In this document: positions 21,988 to 33,504 of the stretch, one piece after another
Layout of the letters: each line of letters begins with the position of its first letter
Position numbering within the stretch: the first letter of the stretch is position 1
From: Lunularia cruciata
Lineage: Eukaryota; Streptophyta; Marchantiopsida; Lunulariales; Lunulariaceae
Assembly (NCBI GenBank): GCA_948567375.1
Contig: OX419755.1
Location: 81,610,218-81,674,217 of the forward strand
Direction of reading: 5' to 3'
DNA: 64,000 bases
Made by a program: the position numbers and the translations under genes
The notes under the pieces: generated by a model
The model's database searches: none
Seen by the model: only the letters and a program-made list of their open reading frames with translations
Told to the model about the DNA's origin: nothing

Positions 21988-22617
21988 TAGCGGCAAAACC
22001 GGACATTATCCTTGCGATGCAATAACAAATTGAGCACCTTACTCGATTGTTGGATGAATGAGACCAACAACAACAAGAACATATAGAGAGATTGCCAATC
22101 TGAGATGGAGAAGATTGTATTTGATTTCCAAAACCCAAGGTGTTTGAAGGCAAGAATCTTTTGGGCACAATGGAGAATTTTGTGTTTGATTGCAAATGTT
22201 ACTTCAAAGCCACCAATCTTCAAGATGAACAGAAATAGATTCTCTTGGCTTCTAGCCAATTGGATGGTGTGGCAAAACTTTGGTGGTAATTCCGAGTGGA
22301 GCAAGCTAAACAATAGATTTTTGCACCAATCTTGACATAGATAAAATTCAAGGATGAAATACTTGGTAGATTTCAAACTATAAATGCCACCTGAGCCGCA
22401 TGAGATAAATTGGCAGAGTTGAAGCGGATTGGCTAAGTAAGAGGCTACATCACACAATTTTAGAACATCATCATGCAAATTCTAGATATACAAGAAGGAG
22501 AAATTCTAGATCGATTTGTGCGAGGATTGAAGTCACAAACCAAATTGGAGGTGACCATGCAAGAACCACAAAACGTAGAAGAAGCCATGCAATTAGCTAA
22601 ACGTTTTGATTCCTTGG
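21988..22617 (+). pseudogene. element A gag, N-terminal part
   Basis: The broken frame contains QIEHLT, FVFDCKCYFKATNLQDEQ and SQLDGVAKLWW-like segments typical of a Ty3 capsid. It ends at DSLV, where element B is inserted; gag continues at 29216. Confidence 0.8.
22613..22617. other. target duplication CTTGG, left copy
   Basis: Identical to 29211-29215 across element B. Removing B plus one copy restores a continuous gag reading (FDSLVATTW) matching the uninterrupted copy in element C. Confidence 0.95.
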
Positions 22618-23347
22618 TGTAATACCAAGAGCTAGCCATATGATCTAGATGTGAAATTCGGTTTGGTAACATCTACAATGATGTTATACATGATGGTCAG
22701 AATAGATCAGATAGAAGTATCACCAAAAGAGTACTTCTACTAATAGGGCAGAAACCGAAATAGACTTGAGAACCTTAGAACCAATAGCTAGACATATGAT
22801 TTAAAGGTGAGAATTGGTTTGGTAACATCTAGAAGGATGTTACACATGATGGACTAAACAGATCAGAAAGAGGTATCACCAAAAGGGGACTTCTACTAAT
22901 AGAGTAGGAACCGAAATATGCCTGAAATCTTTGAAGGCAATTTTGGAGGCCTAAACGGATGAATTAGGCCTCGAAAATGTGCAAATTCCCCCCAATAAAG
23001 GTAAGGCTACCCTTCCTCCCCCTGCTTTGTCTTGTCGAGAGCTTTCCAACGGTACCTTACGTGATTATGAGATTCCTACAGGAAGATTCCCTAAAAGATT
23101 CCCTTTGGTCAAAGCTTGTTTGACCAACCAAATAGGACCTAGACCAGACATGTCACCCATCCAAGTAAGTAATCCAAGGGTGGAGCTTGTTGACATGTCA
23201 CCTATATGTGTCCCTAATCCTATGGTGGAGCTTCCTTGGCGGAGATCCTCTTTGGCTATATAATAAAGAGAAGGTCTCCCTTGGGGCATCGATTGTTTGA
23301 GTGTGCAATTTGTGTTTTCTCTCTTCTCTTGTCCTCGGAGTATTACA
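22618..23347 (+). repeat. 5' LTR of element B
   Basis: Starts TGTAATACC and ends GAGTATTACA. Its first half contains two diverged tandem units (about 22628-22762 and 22780-22917), each with TTTGGTAACATCTA and TATCACCAAAAG. TATATAA is at 23258-23264. Confidence 0.95.
23258..23264 (+). promoter_or_regulatory. TATA box of the B LTR
   Basis: TATATAA lies about 85 bp before the LTR end and is conserved in the 3' LTR and in element F. It is the likely core promoter. Confidence 0.65.
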
Positions 23348-23348
23348 A

Positions 23349-23360
23349 TGGTATCAGAGC
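23349..23360 (+). other. primer binding site of element B
   Basis: TGGTATCAGAGC is an exact complement to the 3' end of initiator tRNA-Met, one base after the LTR. Confidence 0.92.
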
Positions 23361-23487
23361 AAGTGTTTTAGTCCAAGAGAGTGGATCAACCCTCTTGGAA
23401 TAGCACGAACTACTGAAACTGAGTAATTTGAGGTATAGAACCTAGAGTAGTTGCTAAACTTAGGAAGGACTTTAGAGAGCGGATGGG

Positions 23488-23917
23488 ATGGATGCGCCGG
23501 AAGACCAATTTCCTGCACCTAGCTTTCCATTCTCAAACCCATTCCACATCAAGGTTATGTATATCTAGCATGAGCAGATGAGGGTATCGCTAGTTTATCA
23601 CTTTGGCGTAGAATTCATGGACAGAGTGATGAACTCACCAAACCTGGTGATTCTACCTGTGGTGATATATGACAGAGAGTGGGATTTGACAATCTACATT
23701 CTATTATGAAAAAATGGATATGAATGTCCAAAATCCTCTCTCTTTCAACACTCAAGTAGAAATCCGTTATGTAGTGAGGCCAAAATTGATGTTTAGAGAT
23801 TTTGTGGTTAGGAATTTTGGTGAGGAGTATTATCAACGAGTGATAGCTTCTGAGGTCCCAATGGTAGTTCCGATAGTTCATGCGCCTTCCAGAGTGATTA
23901 TATTGACTCTGTATTGA
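23488..23917 (+). pseudogene. pre-gag frame of element B
   Basis: The frame from ATG 23488 reads MDAPEDQFPAPSFPF through NLVILPVVIYDREW; after stops and a frameshift, a second frame (MDMNVQNPLSF) reaches 23917. The ILPVV-Y-ERW core resembles the frame after the PBS in family A, though the two families differ elsewhere. The function is unknown. Confidence 0.55.
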
Positions 23918-23950
23918 AGTAGACATTAGCAATTGAGTGTTGTAGGAACC

Positions 23951-25039
23951 ATGGATCCGCAATTGCAAGAGTTGGTGCAAGGAATGCAAGGGATGTTGAA
24001 TGAATTTTGAGAGATTAAGATGACCATGGAGACATTACAAAGTCAAGTGCAGATCCTCAAGAATGATCAAGCCATGCAAGGAGAAGAGCCGTCTCAAAAC
24101 CTAGTACCTGCGACTGAAGTACTTGGAGAGGCATTTGTGCCTACAAACCCTATCAACAATGAAGCCACATTGCTACTCCGGATGAAGAAGACCTGCAACA
24201 TCAAACCTTACAAGGGCAGCGTTTGATAGGAGTAGTGGAAAATTGGATCTCAAGAATGAATCGATATTTCCGATTGTTCTCAACAAAGATCATAAAGCAT
24301 GTTGCAAGCATGTTTGCATGTGGGTACTTGACCGATAAAGCCCTCACATGGTATGATGCTTGGGAACGATCCATGCTGGCAGAGAGAAGGGAGGTCACAT
24401 GGACAGCAATGCAAGAAGGACTGCTGAAGAATTTCCAATCGGTGGATTCTGTGCAGATGGCTTGAACCTGACTATGGGGATTGAGACAGAAGAATAGCGT
24501 ATAAGAGTATGTGGAGGCTTTTCTGGATCTACAAGTCGCAATTATCGACATGAGTCTAGTAAAGGCTCTTGATAATTTTAAATGAGGGTTGAAAGAGCGG
24601 ATTCGCCAAGAAGTCATGGTGCAAAATCCTCGCACGGTATTTGAAGCCATTGCTTGTGCGCAGAGAATAGCAGGAGCATTAGGTGGAGGTGAAGGAGTAG
24701 CTCTACCTCAACATTATTGGGCAGAAATGCCACACATGGGTGGACCAGTACCGATGGAATTGGGCAACCTCCGATTCCGGGATTGAGGAGCACGACCGCT
24801 TCAAGGGGAGCGAGGACGGGTAGAAGAACAAAGAGATGGAGTTCCACAAGGAGAAGGGACTCGAGGAGAACAATGCCGTTGTTACAATTGTGGCCATATT
24901 GGGCACATATCTACCAACTGTCGCACTCGTTTCCCTAGAGGCCCTTGGCCTTTGTTCAGGCGATCTTTGAATAACATGGAGAGGCACATTGACGAGGAGG
25001 AGGTAGAAATCACTTCAAAAAACAAAGATCGCCAGTAAA
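23951..25039 (+). pseudogene. element B gag
   Basis: Starts MDPQLQELVQGM at 23951 and has several stops. It includes capsid-like helices (CGYLTDKALTWYDAWERSM) and a CX2CX4HX4C zinc knuckle, CYNCGHIGHISTNC, at 24880-24921, which binds packaged RNA. An arginine-rich linker precedes the protease. Confidence 0.88.
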
Positions 25040-25109
25040 GGTACCTCGCGGCCTTACTGGCTCAATAAGGAAGCAAAGAAGCGAGGGAAGGAAGAAGAAT
25101 AATGCGCAA

Positions 25110-28100
25110 CAATTCCGAAAGGCAACCTCACAATTGATTGTCGTGAATGGAATCCTAGAAGGTAATCAAGTGAGAGTATTAATAGATTCGGGAGCAACAG
25201 AGAATTTCTTGTCTCGCTCTGTTGCAATAAGATTGGGAATGGATCTAGAGAGAGATGAAAGCAAAGAAGTAGAGTTACCAAATGGGCAAACAGAGAGGAT
25301 TGAATCATTACCTAGACGGGTAACCCTCTCTGTAGGAGAATATCAAGAAGCAATTGAGTGGCGAGTGATACAATTAGCTCGTTATGATGCAATTTTAGGC
25401 ATGCCATGGATGGAGCAGTACAACCCTATGGTAGATTGGAGGAAGAAAGTAGTGAGAACCCACCAATGGTCAATCATTGGGGTTAAAGAAAATCACACAT
25501 GCAGAAACTACCTTTATATGTTGAAGGGACGGCAACTGTTTGTAAGACCGATAGATGTTTTATGGGTCTAATAAGAGAAGTCCAGAGTGCACAACTCAAT
25601 GGACAAATTCCTGAGAAATTGAAGGATGTGGTGGATGAGTTTCAAGATGTCTTTCCTGATGATCTACCCTCAGGATTACCATCAAAAAGGCGAGTAGATC
25701 ACAAAATTGAGACACTTCCGGGGAAGATGCCTCCTTGTAAGGCCCCATATCGCCTATCACCTCATGAGTTGGAGGAGTGTAAGACTCAAATTGAGGAGAT
25801 GTTACAGAAAGGGTTCATCCAACCTAGCATATCACCATATGGGGCCCCTATCTTGTTTGTGAAGAAGAAGGATGGTACAATGCGCATGTGCATTGACTAT
25901 CGGGGTCTCAATCAGCAAATAGTGAAGAACAAATACCCCTTACCTCGCATGGATGATCTGTTTGATCAACTCCATGGAGCGAGATACTTTACCAAACTGG
26001 ACTTGCAAAGCGGTTACAATCAAATCCAAATTGCAGAGGAGGTTGTGTACAAAACTGCCTTTTGAACCAAGTATGGTCACTTTGAGTATCTTGTGATGCC
26101 TTTTGGCCTCACCAATGCACCTGCCACCTTCATGAGTCTAATGAATGACATATTTCGTCCATACTTGGATAAGTCTATTATCGTCTTCTTGGATGATATC
26201 TTAGTATACAGTAGCATGATGACAGAACACAAACAACATCTACAAGAGGTCCTCTAGATTCTAAGACAGAATCAGTTGTACGCCAAAATCTCAAAGTGTG
26301 AGTTTGGCAAGTCTGAAGTAGACTACTTGGGCATAGAGTAAGTGCAGAGGGCATTCAAGTATTGACAAATAAAATAGAGGTCATTCAAAAATGGAGTGCC
26401 CCAGAAGATCAGATGCAACTTAAGAGCTTCTTGGGGTTGACGGGATTCTATCGTAGATTTGTCAAGGACTTCTCCAAGGTTGCACAACCTTTAACGACAC
26501 TACTTGGCAAGGGGAAGAAGTGGACATGGGGAACTGCACAAGAGTTGACCTTTCAAGAATTGAAGGCCGCCTTGCTACATGCACCAATCTTGAAGTGGTA
26601 TGACCCAAAATGTCCAATCAAGTTGGCTATAGATGCATCAGGCGTAGCAATAGGAGCAGTCCTACAACAAGAGTGGCATGACGGATGGCATCCAATTGCA
26701 TATTTCTCTTGAAAGTTGTTACCAACAGAGCACAACTACCACACCACAAAACGAGAAGAGCTGGCAATCGTTCTAGCAACCAAACATTGGAAGCACTACT
26801 TGGGCGAGAAGGCATTTGTAGTGGAGACAGACCACAAACCTCTAGTCTACCTCAAGACGCAGAAGGATCTATCTCATCGCCAAATTCCGTGGGTAGAGTG
26901 GCGACAACGCTTCAACATGACAATCACCTACGTGGAAGGTAAGAAGTAACTTGCAGATGCATTCACCCGCATGCCAATGGCCAACAACTTGGTGGTAGAG
27001 GTTAAGATTAACCCTGAATTCTGGCAAGAGATTCTGGCGGCTACAAAAACTGACCCACAGATTGTAGAAGCGCAATCATCCAAAGGTGTCACCAGTACCC
27101 AAGGACTCACCTTTCGGGATGGCAGATTATGGATCCCAAATGTCCTAGAATTACGCACTACCATTCTAGCGGAATGTCATGATTTGGCCATTGCAGCTCA
27201 TGTCGGAGTGGACAAGACCTTGGATGCAGTCAAGCGCCATTACTATTGGCCCAAGATGAGCAACAACGTGATGGACTATGTGCGTAGCTGCCTACTTTGC
27301 CAACAAAACAAAGCTTCTAATCAAGCTCTTGCAGGGCTCCTTCAACCTCTCCCCACTCTTACCCAACGTTGGGAACAAGTGAGTATGGATCTCGTCTGTG
27401 AATTACCCAAGATCACCTCAGGGTTTGACTCCATTGTGGTCTTTGTGGACCGGCTCAGCAAAATGATTCATGTATGCCCTACCACCAAGGAGGTGACCGC
27501 TCCACAACTAGCTCAATTATACTTAGATGCAGTCTTTGCTCACCATGGCTTATCTAGAGTACTCATCACCGATAGAGGAACCCAATTCACCAGCTTATTT
27601 TGGCCAACACTCTTTGGGTTCTTCAAAACCAAGTTGGCCATATCCACAGCTTACCACCCCCAAACAGATGGCCAAATAGAGCGGGCTAATCGCACAATTG
27701 AAGACATGTTACACGGCTTCACCTTAGAAGAGCAAGAGAGGTGGGACACCCTACTCCCGTTGGTGGAATTCACCTACAACAATGCAGTGCATGCATCCAC
27801 CTAGGTCACTCTGTTCTTCCTCATGTATGGTAAGCATCCCTTCACACCTTCTAGCTTGATGAAGATCCGTCCAGTGGCTACCAAGGTTGATGCAGTCAAC
27901 ACATTTGTTTCTAGAATCCAACAAAGTGTGGAGAGCGCCAAGCACAGATTACAGATTGCACAAAATCAATAGAAGCATTATGCGGATGCACACCGTCGGC
28001 ACATGGAGTTCAATGTTGGGGATCAAGTGTGGCTATCGACAACCAACCTCACATTAGTTGGACCTTGTAAGCTCAGACCTCGTTTTATTAGGCCTTTCTC

Positions 28101-28461
28101 GATTCTTCGTCGCATCGGCGCTGTGGCCTATCACCTTGAGCTACCACCACACATGAAGATCCATCCAGTCTTCCATTTCTCCCTACTACGCAGATATGCT
28201 CCCCGATCAGGCCAAGGTCATTCCACACCAGACATTTGACCTTGTCCAACACTCATTGATGGCACAGAGGAATAGGAAGTGGAGCGGATTCTCCAAAAAT
28301 GCATGCGTGGTACTCGCCACCCGCGGGTGGACTATCTAGTACAATGGAAAGGTTACCCCCTCTATGAAGCCACCTGGGAGCCCGCTGCCAATTTGGCACA
28401 TGCACCTGTGTTGGTGCAAGCATTTGAGCAACAATTGCACAACGAGGACGTTGCGTCTTAA
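25110..28461 (+). pseudogene. element B pol: PR, RT, RNase H, integrase, chromodomain
   Basis: The protease has active-site DSGA at 25185-25196. A frameshift falls near 25495. The RT spans about 25620-26345, with SGYNQIQI and catalytic FLDD at 26186-26197. RNase H (AIDASGVAIGAVLQQE) is near 26620-26950. The integrase zinc finger (H-H then CLLC) is near 27176-27302 and the core has VFVDRL and ITDRGTQF. A chromodomain (VDYLVQWKGYPLYEATWEP) is at about 28325-28385. In-frame stops at 26063, 26257, 26709, 26947, 27802 and 27969 each sit where the family has Arg or Gln. The natural stop is at 28459-28461. Confidence 0.93.
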
Positions 28462-28474
28462 AAGGAGGGAGGTC
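28462..28474 (+). other. polypurine tract of element B
   Basis: Purine-rich AAGGAGGGAGGTC lies directly before the 3' LTR. Confidence 0.8.
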
Positions 28475-29210
28475 TGTAATACCAAGAGCTAGCCATATGA
28501 TCTAGATGTGAAATTCGGTTTGGTAACATCTACAATGATGTTATACATGATGGTCAAAATAGATCAGATAGAAGTATCACCAAAAGAGTACTTCTACTAA
28601 TAGGGCAGAAACCGAAATAGACTTGAGAACCTTAGAACCAATAGCTAGACATATGATTTAAAGGTGAGAATTGTTTGGTAACATTTGGAAAAATGTTACA
28701 CATGATAGACTAAACAAATCAGAAAGAGGTATCACCAAAAGGGGACTTCTACTAATAGAGTAGGAACCGAAATATGCCTGAAATCTTTGAAGGCAATTTT
28801 GGAGGCCTAAACGGATGAATTAAGCCTCGAAAATGTGCAGATTCCCCCCCCAACGGAGGAAACGTTGGCCTTCCTCCCCTTGCTTTGTCTCGTCGAGAGC
28901 TTTCCAATGGTACCTTACTCACGTGATTCTGAGATTCCTATAGGAAGATTCCCTAAAAGATTCCCTCCGGTCAAAGCTTGTTTGACCAACCAGAGAGGAC
29001 CTAGACCAGACATGTCACCTATCCAAGTAAGTAATCCAAGGGTGGAGCTTGCTGACATGTCACCTATCTGTGTCCCTAATCCTATGGTGGAGCTTCTTTG
29101 GCGGAGATCCTCTTTGGCTATATAATAAAGAGAAGGTGCTCCCTTGGGGCATCGATTGTTTGAGTGTGCAATCTGTGTTTTCTCTCTTCTCTTGTCCTCT
29201 GAGTATTACA
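28475..29210 (+). repeat. 3' LTR of element B
   Basis: 736 bp with the same ends and internal tandem units as the 5' LTR. It is followed by the target-site copy CTTGG at 29211-29215. Confidence 0.95.
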
Positions 29211-29215
29211 CTTGG

Positions 29216-32200
29216 TTGCAACAACTTGGTCTCGACCTCAACTTACACCAAGCTTACCAGTATAATACGCACAGGTGGAAGAACCAACACCAATGGAGAT
29301 TGATGCTATCCAACGGAGGCCACTTGGTGCAAAAAATAAAGAAAGACTACGACAAAATGGAGGTTGTTTTTATTGTTGCCAAGTTGCATATCACATTGTT
29401 GAATGTCCACTTAGGAATGGGCGACCTCAACAAGTTACCCAGATGGAGTTTGTGGAACCAAAGGATCAAGGAAACGAAGAATCCCAGTAGGAGATTTTGA
29501 GCCACTTATAGGGAGCTTGATTAGTCCCAATGGAATTGAAGGCTCGACCTATGCAAGTTTGCTTCACTTGCAAGGTATGATATCTAATCAAGGTTGTAGG
29601 ATTTTAGGTGATTCTGGAAGTTCAGAGAATCGCATGTCTATGCAAGTAGCAAAGGAATTGGGTATTCCTATCAAGTCGGTGATTGGAAGTAGTTTGATGA
29701 TGGTGGATGGTAGAAAGGGTTCTGCATTACGCACCTTAGATCCTATTACCTTCAAAATTGGGAAGGAGTATTTGGAGTGTATGAGGTTTGTAGTGGCACC
29801 TCTACACTATGATATCATTTTGGGTCTACCTTGGCTTGAACGTCATAAGGTTCAATTTGATTGGACCCGACGCCAAATTCAAGTACAACACCAAGGTAGG
29901 AATTTCCAATTAGGTTGTCTGGCACCTCTGAGTAAGACACGTAAGAACAATTAGTCCCAAGATGGGAAGTTTGTCGAGAAGGTAGCCATAGAGTGAACCT
30001 TGAAGGGAGTGGAGTCCCAAGATGGGAAGTTTACCAAGAAGGCAAACTTGGAGTAAGCTTGGAAGAGAGATGAGTCCTTGGAAGGGAAGTTGGTTAGTAA
30101 AGCAGCCATAGAGCAAGCTTTGGAGGAAGACAAGTTTGTATTTGTGGTGTGGATCAAGCCTATTACACAAGAACAATCGGAGGAGGGCCAAAAGCCTCAT
30201 CAAGCAATGGTTGATCAGATAGTTCAGGAGTTTGTAGACGTGTTTCTGGATGATCTGCCAAAGGGATTACCCTCCAATCAAGGTATGCCCTTCAAGATTG
30301 AGTTATTGCCAAGGAATACTCGAGTGAGTAGACCAATCTATTGGCTCTCACCAAAGGAGTTGGAGGAGTTGCAAACAACACTTACAAAGTTGTTAGAGAA
30401 GGACTTCATACGACATAGTCCCTCTCCTTGGGGAGCACCGGTATTATTTGTTCCAAAGAAGGATGGAGGACTTTGTTTTTGTATTGATTACCGTGGGTTC
30501 AATAAGCAAACCATGAAGAATGCATATCCCTTGCCTCGGATCGATGACTTACTTGATCAACTAAGTGGAGCACACTACTTTTCCAAGTTGGATCTTCATA
30601 GCGGCTATTGGAAAACTCTTATTGATAGAGAGGATGTGCAAAGATTGCCTTTCGTATAAGGTATGGGCATTTTGAGTGGAGAGTTCTACCTTTTGGACTC
30701 ACTAATGCTCCAGTAATCTTCATGGATCAGATGCATCAGGTGTTGGATGGACCATTGGATTTGGATTGGTCCGTGGTGGTATTCTTGAATGATATCTTAA
30801 TTTATAATAAGATAGAGGCAGAACACATGAATCATGTGCGAGAAGTCCTAAGACGACTACAACAATGGAGATTTTATTACAAGAAGTCGAAGTATGCCTT
30901 TTGGCAGAAGGAGGTTACCTTCTTGGGTCATAAGATCTCATCAAAGGCGATCAAGATGGAAGAAAAGAAAATCAAGGCCATTATTGATTGACCTACCCCA
31001 AAGGATGCTACAAAAGTACAAGCATTCAATGGATTGGCTAGTTTTTACCGATGGTTCATCCATTATTATGCTCATGTGGCTGCACCATTAACTAACCTCT
31101 TGGGAAAGAACATGAGCTTCCAATGGACCACCAAGCAAGAAGAGGCATTCTAGAAGTTAAAGCATATGGTGTCTTCAAGACCCATTCTTCAACCATATGA
31201 TCCTCAACTACCCTGTGTGGTTGATTTTGATGCTTCTAACTTTGCAATTGGAGCCGTGCTGCAACAAGAATTCCTAGATGGACTCCATCCCATTGCCTTT
31301 GTATCTCGCCGACTCAATACGGCTGAACAAAACTACTCTGCTCAAGATTGAGAACAACTTGCAATGGTATATGCCACCAAGGTATGGAGGCATTATCTCC
31401 TGGGGAAACAAGTGATCATGCAAATTGATCACAAACCATTGTTGTAGACCTTACACTTGGAACACATGAAAAGTTGATATCATCGATGGGAGGAACAACT
31501 CCAATTGTATGACATCAAACTTGAGTACAAACCAGGTCAGTTCCATGTCATCCTTGATGCTTTATCACAATGACCTGATTTGAAGTCTCTTCTTCTCATC
31601 ACAATGGCAATTTCAACGGTATCAATTGACTCCAAGGTCCAAAATGAGTTTCAGTCAGCTCTACACCAAGATCTCTTCTTCCAAATGGTGCATGGTCACC
31701 TTACAGCATGCAATAAGGAATACAACACCTTCTCTATCAAGGAGGGCCTTTTATTCCATGAGGACTGGATCTATGTTCCAACTAAAGGTGATCTTTGACT
31801 TGTGTGACTTCAAGAAGCCCATGATTTACCCATTGCTGGTCACATGGGTGTGGACAAGACCTTGGGTGCCCTCCAACATCAATGGTGGTGGCCCAACATG
31901 ACACAAGATGTTTGAGAATTTGTTTGATCGTGTGAGATCTGCCAACGTAAGAATGCCAACATCTAGAAGTAGAGTGGACTCCTTCAACCACTTGCTGTTC
32001 CATCCGGTCATTGGGAGCATGTGAGCTTGGATCTCATCATATCCTTGCCAAAGACAAAACAAGGACACACCGCAATTGTGGTGTTTGTGGATAAGCTTAG
32101 TAAGAAAATCCACTTGGCACCAACCTGTGATACCGTGGATGCTCCAACCTTAGCGTAATTCTACTTTGACAATATCTTCAAGCATCATGGGATGCCACAT

Positions 32201-33106
32201 GTACTCATCTCCGACCGTGATCCTCGATTTACCAGGAAGTTTTGACAAGCACTCTTCCAGATACTCGGCACCAAGCTTGCTTTGTCCACGGCCGATCATC
32301 CTCAAATTGATGGACAAACCAAACATGCAAATCGTACATTGGAGGATATGTTGCATGCATTTGTTAGTGTCCACCATACCAATTGGGATGAATGTCTTAC
32401 AATTGCAAAATTTGCCTACAACAATTCCAAATAGGCAAGCACCGGATTTTCTCCTTTCTTTCTCAATTTTGGCCAAGATCCGCTTGTTCTAGATTCTCTT
32501 CTTGCTCCCCCTCTATCTTAGGTTCCTCATAATTCCACATTCTTGACCACTTTATCCCAATCTCTCCAACAAGCCAAGTCTCACCTCCTTGTTGCTCAAA
32601 ATCACCAAAAACAATATGCGGACCACCATCATCGTGATCTCACCTTTGAAGTTGGTGATAAAGTCATGCTATCTTCTAGTAACCTCTCTCTCCCACTTGA
32701 TACCCAAGTTTGTAAACTTGCACCTAATTGGATAGGACCCTTTGATATCACCCAAATTGTCTCTCTTGTTGCTTATCAACTTGCCTTGCCTTATCACATG
32801 CGTATCCATCATGTCTTTTATATTTCCAAGTTGAAACCCTTTATTCCTAATCCCTCTTCCTTTTCCTCTTGAGTCCAACCTCCCCCTCTTCCTGTCCCTA
32901 TCAATGATCATGAGGAGTACAAAGTTGATTGTATCTTGGCGCGTTGCCTTATTCAACAAGGCCGTTGCCAACATACAAAGTACAAAGTCCTTTGGAAAGG
33001 ATATCTTCTTCATGATGCCACATGGGAACCTCTTTATCACCTCCAAAATGCACAGATGGACATCCAGGAATTCAAAGCGTCACTCGCAACAAGGACGTCA
33101 CCAACT
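29216..33106 (+). pseudogene. element A gag C-terminus and pol
   Basis: Resumes after element B. The zinc knuckle CFYCCQVAYHIVEC lies near 29368-29409, with the expected His changed to Tyr. The protease has GDSGSSENRM (about 29610). The RT region 30225-30990 has [14 protein letters not shown] and the catalytic box as FLND at 30782-30793, the first Asp changed to Asn. RNase H lies at 31166-31580, integrase about 31820-32440 and the chromodomain (KVLWKGYLLHDATWEP) about 32985-33035. Many stops and frameshifts occur, so no enzyme can be functional. Confidence 0.88.
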
Positions 33107-33121
33107 AGCGGCGGGGGAATA
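33107..33121 (+). other. polypurine tract of element A
   Basis: AGCGGCGGGGGAATA lies directly before the 3' LTR. The same 15 bases sit outside the 5' LTR at 21285-21299. Confidence 0.85.
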
Positions 33122-33486
33122 TGTAACAATATGAAGTTTAGCAATGAAGTTAGTTGGGCTTATGAAGTAGCACATAAGACAAATTAGCCTAGAATATTCC
33201 AGAAGTATTTACAAAGCTTCTTGGGAAGCTTTCCGGCTAGCTTAGCTTGCACCTCAAGTAAGTAGCTTCTAGAAGGAAGCTTCTTGAGAAGCTTCCTAGT
33301 TAACTTGGCTTGCACTCTAAGAAAGCGGCTTGAGGAAGCTTCTTGAAAGCTTCTCAAGGGTCTTGTATGCTACCTATAAATACCAAAGCCAAAGGTCATG
33401 CTAGGCCTTCAAAGTTTTCCCATATTCAAGTGTCCCCATGTGAGTTTCCATTCTCCTATTTCTCTCCTCGATCTCGGCCTTTTACA
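33122..33486 (+). repeat. 3' LTR of element A
   Basis: 365 bp. It is shorter than the 5' LTR because about 50 bp of the GAAGCTTC-rich repeat region has been lost between direct repeats. Confidence 0.92.
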
Positions 33487-33504
33487 GATTTGAGAGCAAA
33501 TTCT

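Larger units (their letters stand above)
22618..29210 (+). mobile_element. complete Ty3/gypsy chromovirus B, innermost of the nest
   Basis: 6.6 kb with 730- and 736-bp LTRs that agree at roughly 95 percent by eye, so it is the youngest layer. A perfect 5-bp target duplication (CTTGG) flanks it. The internal order is PBS, N-terminal frame, gag with CCHC knuckle, protease, RT, RNase H, integrase, chromodomain, polypurine tract. The coding region is long-range collinear but carries several stops. Confidence 0.95.
21281..33496 (+). mobile_element. Ty3/gypsy chromovirus A, inserted in element C integrase
   Basis: The element proper runs LTR to LTR (21300-21715 and 33122-33486) in plus orientation. 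Unusually, 19 bp matching its own polypurine tract region lie outside the left LTR (21281-21299) and 10 bp resembling its primer binding site outside the right LTR (33487-33496). The internal part is split by element B at 22618-29210. Domains in order: gag, zinc knuckle, protease, RT, RNase H, integrase, chromodomain. All are damaged. Confidence 0.9.
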
